A stretch of 54,896 nt of DNA from Paulinella micropora (taxonomy: Eukaryota; Cercozoa; Imbricatea; Euglyphida): NCBI GenBank assembly GCA_009731375.1, contig BJOX01000259.1, forward strand, positions 616,527 to 671,422, in the 5' to 3' direction. The translations under genes and the position numbers were made by a program. Positions 12,626 through 23,599 of this stretch are shown here, piece by piece. The notes under the pieces were generated by a model. The model ran no database searches, was not told the origin of the DNA, and saw only the letters and a list, made by a program, of their open reading frames with translations. The stretch's first letter is position 1. Every line of letters starts with the position of its first letter.

Positions 12626-14850
12626 ATGGGTATTGACAACGATGGTGCCCCCGGCCATATGCCTTGTGCTTGGTAAGCAATGCTGCACATACAGACATGC
12701 AAGCACGGTATCTGTTGCTTGCATAGTCCAGGCCGTCGCCTGCAACAGGACCCGCTTGGCAAGTTTATAGTTCTGGCGAATTCCATAAACACGCGATCGT
12801 GCTTGGTCGCGATTGAGACCACTCCCGCTGGAGCCAGCGAACGCACTTTTGCTTTGTCCTTTTTGGTGGAGGCAGACATAGATGCAGTGGCCACGAAGAA
12901 AGACCAGAGCGAGCACAGAGGCCGTGCCAGAGACAGCTTTCTGCAAGAGTGCGTATATCCCCTACTGGAGCCGCATATTCAAGCAGCGAACGGTCGCTTG
13001 CCGAAAGACGAGCCGCTTCCTCCCATTCCGCGCTATCGCGCCACCGTGGTCGCTCAAACCCCCCCCAAAGTCAGTGCAGACGCGAAGGCCTCTGCCTCCA
13101 GCACCGCCCTGAGCGCATCCAGCAGTCAGGGGTAAGCAACAACAGCTTGTCTGTCATTGAAAATGATGCAAAATTTATTATGCGCAGGGATAGTATTGCG
13201 TCCCGCAAGGTCAGGCGCAAGTCGGTATTGCCAAAGGGCGAGGTGCGCGTTGTTGCAATGGATTCGTTCGTTGATCCAGAGGGAAGAGATCCTCTAGAAG
13301 GTTACGGGGTGCAGCTAGTTCCCATCAACGGAGCTCGGTACGGGGACATTGGGCTGCGGGAGGGCGAGGAGCTCGGCGGATTCGGGAGGGAACTGCTGCT
13401 ACAATTTTGGGGCGACTGCTATGATGAAAAGGTGGATCCCGCAGGCTTCTCTGCTGTTTTGGCAAGTCCGGGCGACAGCACGCTCAAGATCGGTGGCAAG
13501 CTCTGGTGCTTTACCAAAGCACATCGCAAGGAAGTAGCAGAGGATCGTTCCCAGCCGCCATGCAACGCAGGCGCGCTGATAAACCATGCGCCTGAGGGTT
13601 CAGGTGCAAACTGCACCTGGATTCTGCCGAAAGGCAAGAGAAATCAATACCCCATCCTCAAAATGACGGACAACCTCGTGTACGGCGGTTTTTTTTTATT
13701 TGACTACGATGGCCAGAAGGGCTCTGTGTATTGGCCCCAGCACGTTGGGGGAGTAACGCCCCGGGACATGCCTCTGGCGGCGGGTGCGGACAGGAAGTTG
13801 ATTTGGCCTCGCTTCAATAAGCCTTCGCCTGCACCCCAGAACTTCAAGGTAAGAGCCTGCACCCACACAACACAAAACATGCTTGCACTCTCACAGCTAC
13901 CTGCAAAGAAGACTGCAGCTGGTAAAAAAGTTGGAGTCGGTGGCAAGGGTGGCAACCAGACGCACCTGCCAACTTGCCTTTGCCCGACGTGCCCCCTGGG
14001 CATCAAGAAGCGCGCCAAGGCAAGGGCCAAGCTTGCTGCTGCTAATAATACTGAAGCGCGCGCGCAAGGTAATAAGCTTGCCGTGCACAATCTGATGTGA
14101 TGGGTACCTGGTTTTGATTTAGAGGAAACGGACGAGGAGGATTCGGATGATGAGTCGGAAGATTCGGATGATGAGTCGGAAGATTCACCCTTGCAGTCAC
14201 CTAAAAAGAAGAAAGTGAAGCGTGGTACTGCAAATGAAGACGGATATGAGGCTCTCATTACGATACCAGAGGGAAACTACACAATGAACAATTTAAAAAA
14301 TAAACTGACTGAGGTACTGACGACGGAAAGTCCGAATGACTATACTTATGTTGTCTCAAGCAACAATACCAACACAGAAGCGGAGGATGGTAAATTAACA
14401 TTCAGTGTTTCAAATAACGGAGGTATTCAACCGCGGTTTATATTTGATGGTGATACCCGTATTCACGAAGTAATGGGTTTTGATAGAAACTCAACATATT
14501 TCTTTGCTAATGATTTTATTAAATCGCCAAATGTAATTATTTTAACTGGTGAAAAAACTCTGTATCTTCAATCAGACTTAGTGGGGGAAGGAGATAATCA
14601 CGTGCTTCAAGAAATATATACAGCCAACGAAATTCCTTTTGGTTCTGTTGTCTATGATGGTAGTGGGTCTGAATATGGTAAAACATTATCAGCAAGTTCA
14701 AACAATGTGTTTAGATTTTACTTGACGGACGAAAACGACCAAGCAATAAATCTTAATGGTTTAGGTATCGTTATGACTTTATTGGTTTATCGTGAAACTA
14801 ATTATTTTAATTTATTTACTTCATTTTTCAATTTATTGAAATCTCGTTAA
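12626..14850 (+). CDS. spliced SET-like protein fused in frame to a minor-capsid-like protein
   Basis: Model: 12626-12672, 12727-13131, 13188-13848, 13897-14068, 14123-14850, with introns of 54, 56, 48 and 54 nt, all GT-AG and all in phase; total 670 codons. The start ATG follows an in-frame TGA. Exon 3 has features suggestive of a SET methyltransferase: GYGVQLV near its start, then CNAGALINHAPEGSGANC, which resembles the NHS...PNC element, then a possible G-x-E/D-Y strand (FFLFDYDGQKG); the match is tentative. Exon 4 is basic. Exon 5 starts acidic (EETDEEDSDDESEDSDDESE), then PKKKKVK, a nuclear-localisation-like motif. Without a stop it passes into an AT-rich domain beginning YEALITIPEGNYTMNNLKNK, whose IPEGNYT...L...L pattern is typical of minor capsid (penton-like) proteins of polinton-like viruses. 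Base composition changes sharply near 14235. Intron 3 (48 nt) is divisible by three and could be retained. Confidence 0.55.
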
Positions 14851-14928
14851 TTTAATTAATTTTAGAATTTTTTTATAAATATATTTCGTGTATTAATCAA
14901 CTTACACTACTTCAAAAACAAAACAAAA

Positions 14929-15744
14929 ATGCCTGTCCAATATGGAGTAGAACTAGTCCATCAGACTAAGGAACTGCTCACTGGTAAGTATGAATTAACT
15001 AAACTTACCACTCGTGAAGGCTCGCAACCTGTTGCACTTACTACTGCTGGTGGTATGGAAAACACCTTTGAAATTCCTACTCGTCCTTTGAACCTTGCGA
15101 GGAGTGTGTTGCGATTTACTTACACTCCGTCTGGTGCGGGTGCTGGCGGTCGCTACAATCGTATCTATATGGATTGTCTGTCTATGATTAAAACTATTGA
15201 ATTGCGAAGCCGAAGCGGGCAGTATCTGTGTAATCTTCAACATGTGGGGAACTACACAAAGGTTATATGGAAACCCGAGATTAAGTATGAAAAATTTATG
15301 GCACTTGAAAACCATGGTGCTGGTATGGCTAGTGGTGCTATGCTTCAAAAGTGTAATGCGGGAAAAGTTGAAATTGGAACCGTAGCTGACAGAAAAGGAA
15401 TTACTGATGCGGTAGATGTAGCAGGTCTTAAGGCTGCAGTTCAAGCAAACTACAAAGTGCCTCTTGTTAATGCTCGTCGCCACGATGATACCGCTCTCGC
15501 TGATAGCACTGCTGGAAATTATAGTTTGGTTAATGTTCCTTTCGAGGAGGCTAAGTATTTTGAAGGCGGTGGTGATAATACCGCCACACCTGTTATTAAT
15601 GTTAAGTTTCCTTTGGGTATGCTGTTTGGCACTATTTTTGAACTGGATAAGACTATTGGATTTAATGAAATTTTGGACTTGCGGATTGTGCGGGCTGAAA
15701 CCAACCGCTCTTCATTCTCAAGGACCTCGTCTAGGCAGCTTTAA
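14929..15744 (+). CDS. major-capsid-like protein, C-terminally truncated
   Basis: The ATG follows AAAACAAAACAAAA, and 271 codons end at TAA. The N terminus, MPVQYGVELVHQTKELLTGK, is followed by FEIPTRPLNLARSVLRF, IKTIELRSRSGQYL and NYTKVIWKPEIKYEKF, then a later block NTATPVINVKFPLGML. This order resembles the first half of double-jelly-roll major capsid proteins in polinton-like viruses and related elements, which normally exceed about 450 residues. The final residues (NRSSFSRTSSRQL) do not continue the pattern and only about 170 bp separate the stop from the right inverted repeat, so the second half seems lost. It lies 78 bp after the minor-capsid-like gene on the same strand, is AT-rich like that gene's last 600 bases, and shows no intron. 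Confidence 0.6.
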   Translation: MPVQYGVELVHQTKELLTGKYELTKLTTREGSQPVALTTAGGMENTFEIPTRPLNLARSVLRFTYTPSGAGAGGRYNRIYMDCLSMIKTIELRSRSGQYLCNLQHVGNYTKVIWKPEIKYEKFMALENHGAGMASGAMLQKCNAGKVEIGTVADRKGITDAVDVAGLKAAVQANYKVPLVNARRHDDTALADSTAGNYSLVNVPFEEAKYFEGGGDNTATPVINVKFPLGMLFGTIFELDKTIGFNEILDLRIVRAETNRSSFSRTSSRQL

Positions 15745-15913
15745 TAACTTTTGCATTGCTGTCATAAAAATATTATAGTCTGACATTAAAAATTTTCTAG
15801 TGATTTTAATTTAATTATAATGCTTATTAATACGTTTCATACAATTCTAATCGTAAACCCATCGAATCCGGATGCAGATGGACTTCCATGATATTAATAT
15901 TTATATTATGAGT
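15745..15913. other. short AT-rich non-coding spacer
   Basis: Between the truncated capsid gene and the right inverted repeat. It holds no open frame of note; aattataatgcttatt could be a polyadenylation region. Confidence 0.5.
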
Positions 15914-16469
15914 GGCGCAAGAAGCTGACTTAGTCACTTACCCATCAAGTTCAACAAAAATTATTAAGGTTTCTATCATATTTTATTGATAAGCTCAAAC
16001 GCTTGCATAAAATAACTGTTGTTAATAATAAAAATATCGTTTCCTTTCCATGCACAACAAAAAAAGGAAAAAAATTAGTTACCTTGACTATGATGTATTG
16101 ATAGGCTGCATGAAAAATTACGATGTTTTCAACTGTTGTAAGTTCAAAATTTGAATTTGAATTTTGAAAATATCATGTATTTAGTTTAATATCATCGAGA
16201 AATACTATTTCCATGATTTTTTTTTGTGAAAAAAAAATGTCTTCAAGTTGTGATAGAGTCGCGGAGTGAAGTGGAGTGGTTTGGTAAGTGGCATCAAAAA
16301 CTGACCGTTACATCAATAGAAAATTTGAAATTCGAATGTTTTTTCAATCCAAATAACTAAAATGTTGATTTTACATGAAAAACAGTTGATTTTAACTATT
16401 AATATCATAATTTGAAAACTCAAATTTTCAGCAAAATTTTTTGAGAAACATTTTGCATTATATCCTGTC
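15914..16469 (-). repeat. right terminal inverted repeat
   Basis: Reverse complement of 4238-4798 with a few percent differences, for example GCCACTTACC for GCTACTTACC, plus small indels in A/T runs. The outer end is GCATTATATCCTGTC. The adjoining genomic bases are AGTTACTGACTTC. Confidence 0.93.
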
Positions 16470-16471
16470 AG

Positions 16472-16507
16472 TTACTGACTTCTTGTTTTGCTGTGAACGA
16501 CATTGTG
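16472..16507 (+). CDS. possible 36-nt exon next to the element
   Basis: TTACTGACTTCTTGTTTTGC through GACATTGTG is followed by a donor, gtaatctatctatc, that opens the CTAT array. No acceptor is present on this side, but the AG at the right edge, or the tcttgcag at 4237 on the other side of the element, would supply one. In phase 0 it reads [12 protein letters not shown]. It is too short to assign. Confidence 0.3.
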
Positions 16508-16510
16508 GTA

Positions 16511-16579
<69 letters not shown>

Positions 16580-16608
16580 CCTGCCTATCTATCTACCTAC
16601 CTACCTAC

Positions 16609-16661
<53 letters not shown>

Positions 16662-16688
16662 GATCTATCTATCTATCTATCTATCTAC

Positions 16689-16740
<52 letters not shown>

Positions 16741-16784
16741 TTACCTACCTACCTACCTACCTGCCTATCTACCTATCTACCTAC

Positions 16785-16841
<57 letters not shown>

Positions 16842-16933
16842 CATCTATCCATCTATCTATCTATCTTTCTATCTATCTATCTACCTGCCTACCTACCTAC
16901 CTACATACCTACATGCCTGCCTATATATATGTG

Positions 16934-16988
<55 letters not shown>

Positions 16989-17008
16989 ATATTCTATTCC
17001 ATGTATCC

Positions 17009-17082
<74 letters not shown>

Positions 17083-17103
17083 ATATTCTATTCCATGTAT
17101 CTA

Positions 17104-17140
<37 letters not shown>

Positions 17141-17146
17141 GTATAC

Positions 17147-17205
<59 letters not shown>

Positions 17206-17280
17206 CTTTCCTTATCCTCCCCACTCTCCATTCCTAGATTGCCTTTTTCTTCAACGTCCTACCTCCTCTTCTTTTTTCCA

Positions 17281-17397
17281 GAACACAGTCTACCCGTGAT
17301 TCCCATCCCGGACACATGCACAGTACACAAATTACTGTTTGATGTGAAACTGCGTTCCTTTGCAAGGACTACATTCCTTTACGACATCTCATCTATC
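17281..17397 (+). CDS. exon-like island, copy 1
   Basis: After the acceptor cttcttttttccag, one frame reads [20 protein letters not shown] and continues [16 protein letters not shown] before the CTAT array resumes. Codon content looks real, but there is no clear donor at the end; gtgaaa after TTTGAT is a candidate. The protein family is not recognised. Confidence 0.4.
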
Positions 17398-17468
17398 TAT
17401 CTACCTACCTACCTATATACCTACCTACCTACCTACCTACGTGTCTATCTATCTATCTACCTATCTAC

Positions 17469-17505
<37 letters not shown>

Positions 17506-17532
17506 GATCTATCTATCTATCTATCTATCTAC

Positions 17533-17584
<52 letters not shown>

Positions 17585-17628
17585 TTACCTACCTACCTAC
17601 CTACCTGCCTATCTACCTATCTACCTAC

Positions 17629-17685
<57 letters not shown>

Positions 17686-17777
17686 CATCTATCCATCTAT
17701 CTATCTATCTTTCTATCTATCTATCTACCTGCCTACCTACCTACCTACATACCTACATGCCTGCCTATATATATGTG

Positions 17778-17832
<55 letters not shown>

Positions 17833-17852
17833 ATATTCTATTCCATGTATCC

Positions 17853-17926
<74 letters not shown>

Positions 17927-17947
17927 ATATTCTATTCCATGTATCTA

Positions 17948-17984
<37 letters not shown>

Positions 17985-17990
17985 GTATAC

Positions 17991-18049
<59 letters not shown>

Positions 18050-18124
18050 CTTTCCTTATCCTCCCCACTCTCCATTCCTAGATTGCCTTTTTCTTCAACG
18101 TCCTACCTCCTCTTCTTTTTTCCA

Positions 18125-18240
18125 GAACACAGTCTACCCGTGATTCCCATCCCGGACACATGCACAGTACACAAATTACTGTTTGATGTGAAACTGCGTT
18201 CCTTTGCAAGGACTACATTCCTTTACGACATCTCATCTAT
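18125..18240 (+). CDS. exon-like island, copy 2
   Basis: Second copy of the island at 17281, carried by the 844-bp duplication, with sequence and acceptor unchanged. If both copies are real, splicing could include either; a recent duplication or an assembly duplication also fits. Confidence 0.4.
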
Positions 18241-18312
18241 CTATCTACCTACCTACCTATATACCTACCTACCTACCTACCTACGTGTCTATCTATCTAT
18301 CTACCTATCTAC

Positions 18313-18374
<62 letters not shown>

Positions 18375-18423
18375 ATCTATCTTTCTATCTATCTTTCTAT
18401 TTATCTATATATTCTATTCCATT

Positions 18424-18456
<33 letters not shown>

Positions 18457-18496
18457 ATTTACCTACCTACCTACCTACCTACCTACCTACCTACCA

Positions 18497-18538
<42 letters not shown>

Positions 18539-18539
18539 A

Positions 18540-18737
18540 TTAGCAGAAAGAAGTTGACAAGGAAGACACAAGAAAAGATAGATAGATAAGAAGGATAGGT
18601 AGGTAAGTAGGTAAGTAGGTAAGTACCTGAAGCTTCAGCATCTTCTTGTACTTGTTTTACTCTTCTTGCCTTTTTTGCTCTTTCTTCTTCTTTTTTTTTT
18701 CTTTCTTTCTTTCTTTCTTCTTTTATGTTTTCGCCAG
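18540..18737 (+). other. spacer with pyrimidine tract and possible small exon
   Basis: tattagcag precedes [12 protein letters not shown], which ends in GATA repeat with no donor. A run of AGGTAAGT units follows, then TTTC repeat leading to the acceptor at 18737. Confidence 0.3.
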
Positions 18738-20450
<1,713 letters not shown>

Positions 20451-20639
20451 TTACGTAATAGTTATGGATGAATATTTATTCATGAACCAACATCGAAAAT
20501 TCCGGATGGAACCGATATCCCAAAATTTACGCTGGAAGTAAGAGCTGGAGCTTTCTACGGTTGTGCATGTAGTGGAGAGTGAAGTTTCTTCCACGCTTAA
20601 AACCACTCCTCCGGAAGAAAAAAGAGACTGGAAACTACC

Positions 20640-21068
20640 AGGCAATGGTTGCAAGCGTGGAAGGAACTTTACCCTGCCATGGGTGGAGAAAACAAAACAG
20701 TGTCTTTCAACATAGCAAATCAACCGAATAGCAAGTACCGGTTTGGGAAATCTTCGTGGAAAACACATAATAACGTTTTCCGGAAATGTTTCGGAAAAGA
20801 TGGAGGGAAAGAACTTATCGGGATGCACGTTGTTAAGGTTTATTACTAGGATTTCATGTGGAAAGATTTTGAGAAGCTGGTTGAGGAAACAGCGCAGGAT
20901 CCACCCAACCTCGAGTCACATATCAAAAGATGTACATGTGATAACTGCATCACAGAAAAAAACAAGGTCAAGGAGGGTGCGAAGGTTAATAAAGAAGATG
21001 ATGAAGATGATGAAGATGATGAAGATGATGAAGATGATGAAGAAGGTGAAGAAGGTGAAGAAGCTTAA
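20640..21068 (+). pseudogene. 3' coding block with one in-frame TAG and an acidic tail
   Basis: One frame runs from about 20640 to a TAA at 21066-21068 with a single TAG at 20847-20849. Before the TAG it reads WLQAWKELYPAMGGENKTVS; after it, DFMWKDFEKLVEETAQDPPN, a Cys pair (RCTCDNC) and a run of about 20 Asp/Glu encoded by GATGATGAA repeats. A coding segment in another frame at about 20500-20600 (IPDGTDIPKFTLEVRAGAFY) suggests an intron or frameshift upstream. Family unknown. A 3' exon of the preceding gene is plausible; it could also be decayed. Confidence 0.4.
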
Positions 21069-21204
21069 AGATAAGAAGAGAGACTGAAAGTGATAGCATC
21101 ATGTTCACCGTTTTGCAGTCCCCAAAGTTTCGTTCTTTTTTTTTCAGTTAGCAAGCAAAATTTCTTCTGCGCTCACAACACAAGTTCAGCACGAGTATAT
21201 ATCG

Positions 21205-21205
<1 letters not shown>

Positions 21206-21287
<82 letters not shown>

Positions 21288-21320
21288 GGGGGGGGGGGGG
21301 NNNNNNNNNNTGTAAGGACT
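21206..21320. repeat. (GA)n, poly-G and gap
   Basis: A GA array changes into 22 G and then 10 N. Homopolymers beside fixed-length gaps recur in this window and look technical. Confidence 0.9.
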
Positions 21321-23085
21321 TATATGGATTTAATTTCATTTATCATTGAAGTAAATACTGAACCAATTAAAATATAAATAATTTGATTTGATTTTTCAAA
21401 AAGTGTGTGCATGTAATTATAGATATTATACTACTTATCAAAATATTTAGATATATGTATAGTAATAGGTTGATTGGCCGGCCTACTACTGTGTTAGTAA
21501 CTGCATATATTTAATTTTACTTATCCTGTAGTACAGAACACTACAAAATGAAAATAAATTTAATTTGATGTTTTTTAAATAAGTATTTACAATTATCTGT
21601 AAATATTGTATTCCTTGCCACAGTATTTACAGATATGTACAGTAATAGTTTAATTACCTGGCCAGTTGGCTTACTACTGTGTGAGTAGCTGTGTATATTT
21701 TATTTAACTAATCCTTGTCATAAATACATAACAAAACACATTGAAAAAATGTAATTTGATGGTTTTGAAAAGTCTTTACGATTATCTGTGAATATTGTAC
21801 TGCTTACCACAATATTTGCAGATATGTACAGTAATAGGTCAACTTCCTGGCCAGTTGGCCTACTAATGTATGAATAAGTATATGTATTGTTTTTGATGAT
21901 TCCTTGTAGTAAATATATAACAAAACATATTCAGAACAAATTGAAAATGTTTTTCTGCAAGCGTATGCAATTGTTTACATATGTTTTAGTACTTGTCATG
22001 GCATATGCAGTGGTAGCTTAATTGGCCGACCAGTTGACCTACTAGTGTGTGACTAACTATATATGTTTGATTTAACTGATCAATGTAGTAAATACATAAC
22101 AAAACACATCGAAAATAAATTTAATTTGATGGTTTTGAAAAGTCTTTACAATTATCTGTGAGCATTGTACTACTTGCCACGATATGTACAGATATGTACA
22201 ATAATAGGTTGTGAGTATTGTACTACTTACCACGATATGTACAGATATGTACAATAATAGGTTAACTAGCCTGCCAGTTGGCCTACTACTACTGTATGAG
22301 TAAGTATATGTATTGCTGATAATTCTTGTAATAATTACATTACAAAACATATTTAAACCAAATTTAAAATGTTTTTCTGCAAGCGTGTGTAATTGTTCAC
22401 ATATGTTTTAGTACTTGTCATAATATATACAGTGGTAGGTTAATTGGCTGGCCAGCTGGCCTACTATTGTGTCAGTAACTGTATAAATTTAATTTTACTA
22501 ATCCTTGCAGCAAACATAACAAAATAAGTTGAAAATAATTTAGTTTCACTTTGTTTGAAAAGTCTTTACAATTATCTGTGAGTCTTGTACTACTTACCAC
22601 GATATTTACAGATATGTACAGTAATAGGTCAACTAGCAGGCCAGTTGGCCTACTACTACTGTATGAGTAAGTATATGTATTGCTTTTGATAATTCTTTGT
22701 AATAATTACATTACAAAACATATTTAAACTAAATTTAAAATGTTTTTCTGCACGCGTGTGTAATTCACATATGTTTTAGTACTTGTCATAGCATATGCAG
22801 TGGTAGGTTAATTGGCTGGCCAGTTAGCCTTCTGTGTCATTAACTGTATAAATTTAATTTCAGTAATCCATGCAGCAAATACATAACAAAATAAGTTGAA
22901 AATAATTTAGTTTCACTTTGTTTGAAAAATCTTTACAATTATCTGTGAGTATTGTACTACTTACCACGATATTTGCAGATATGTACAGTAATAGGTTAAC
23001 TGGCCTGCCAGTTGGCATACTACTGCAAAAGTAACTATATGTATTGCTTTTGATAATTCTTTGTAATAATTATTAATTTGCTGAT
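21321..23085. repeat. AT-rich satellite with a period of about 185 bp and alternating subtypes
   Basis: The mark GATATGTACAGTAATAGG, or a close variant, recurs near 21450, 21635, 21820, 22005, 22190, 22430, 22612, 22795 and 22980. Units alternate between type A (TTACCACGATATTTACAGATA) and type B (AAGCGTGTGTAATTGTTCACA), giving a dimer of about 370 bp from 21820 onward. A 55-bp local duplication lies at about 22210. No gene is seen. Confidence 0.88.
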
Positions 23086-23247
23086 TTACAAGCTCGCAAA
23101 GTTCATTTTTGCAAAAAAATTTAGAATCCTACCACCTGAAAAACCTGGTAGTCACGACACCAGCTTGTTTTTAGCTTGATATAGATAAAATAAAGATATA
23201 TTATATGTGTATTTTAATTTTCAATTATATATATTCGTGTTTTACAG

Positions 23248-23541
23248 AGTTGTGTCAGCTCTTATGCTGGCAATTATATGCGCGATTACTGCTGTCACTA
23301 CTTTTGTTGACGAGCATGAAAGAAACAACGACCTTGTCGCTTTCTTCGGTGAGGACAGCACCGATCTCCTCACTGAATGTCGCGTGGAGAACTGGTAAAT
23401 ACAATTTCTATTGTGTGTACTGATCCTACATCATTACATTTTTTTTAGGTGGCTCGCCATGACATGATCGACCATGTGGAAGAACACAATCGTACCATTT
23501 CCGGTCCACCTCTCAAAAAGAAAAAGATTTCAGTCGCTTGA
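23248..23541 (+). CDS. last two exons of an unrecognised protein
   Basis: Exon 23248 onward (acceptor gtgttttacag) reads VVSALMLAIICAITAVTTFV then DEHERNNDLVAFFGEDSTDL. With donor gtggag after 23383 it joins in phase to exon 23449-23541 (acceptor ttttttttag), which reads VARHDMIDHVEEHNRTISGP and ends LKKKKISVA and TGA. The other donor, gtaaat at 23395, leads to an early stop. The C terminus is a basic nuclear-localisation-like motif. The first exon may contain a short hydrophobic helix. Upstream exons would lie beyond the satellite. Confidence 0.5.
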
Positions 23542-23599
23542 TTTTTACAACCTCCTGCTCCGACGAAATAAATCAAACCTCACAAATGTACGTGTGGGA

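Larger units (their letters stand above)
4238..16469 (+). mobile_element. 12.2-kb virus-like element with long terminal inverted repeats
   Basis: Bases 4238-4798 and 15914-16469 are inverted copies of each other with only scattered mismatches. Both outer ends read GACAGGATATAATGCAAAAT. Between them lie a broken transposase-like gene (- strand), a SAP/zinc-ribbon-like gene (- strand), a chromo-like gene, a spliced SET-like/minor-capsid-like gene and a truncated major-capsid-like gene (all + strand). Long inverted repeats next to neighbouring minor and major capsid genes match the general plan of Polinton/Maverick elements and polinton-like viruses of protists. I found no family-B DNA polymerase, packaging ATPase, cysteine protease or retroviral-type integrase, so a complete element is not present; 650 N at 11588-12239 could hide something. 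No 5-6 bp target-site duplication is visible; only AG is shared at the outer edges. Confidence 0.75.
16508..18540 (+). repeat. CTAT/CTAC arrays containing an 844-bp tandem duplication
   Basis: Mostly CTAT with CTAC/CTGC interruptions. Two near-identical units are offset by 844 bp: the non-repeat island ctactttccttatcctcccc starts at 17203 and again at 18047, and the interruptions in the surrounding arrays match too. The tail at 18360-18500 contains CTTT and CTAC variants. The Ser-Ile-Tyr-Leu open frames are not genes. Confidence 0.95.

Noticed and set aside
4232-16476. A 5-6 bp target-site duplication around the inverted-repeat element
   Set aside because: Flanks ttgcag and agttac share only AG; no longer direct repeat is present.
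16441-18589. Open frames of 400-546 codons reading Ser-Ile-Tyr-Leu
   Set aside because: They are CTAT repeat in three frames; a four-base period has no stop in any frame. Only the islands with splice sites were kept.
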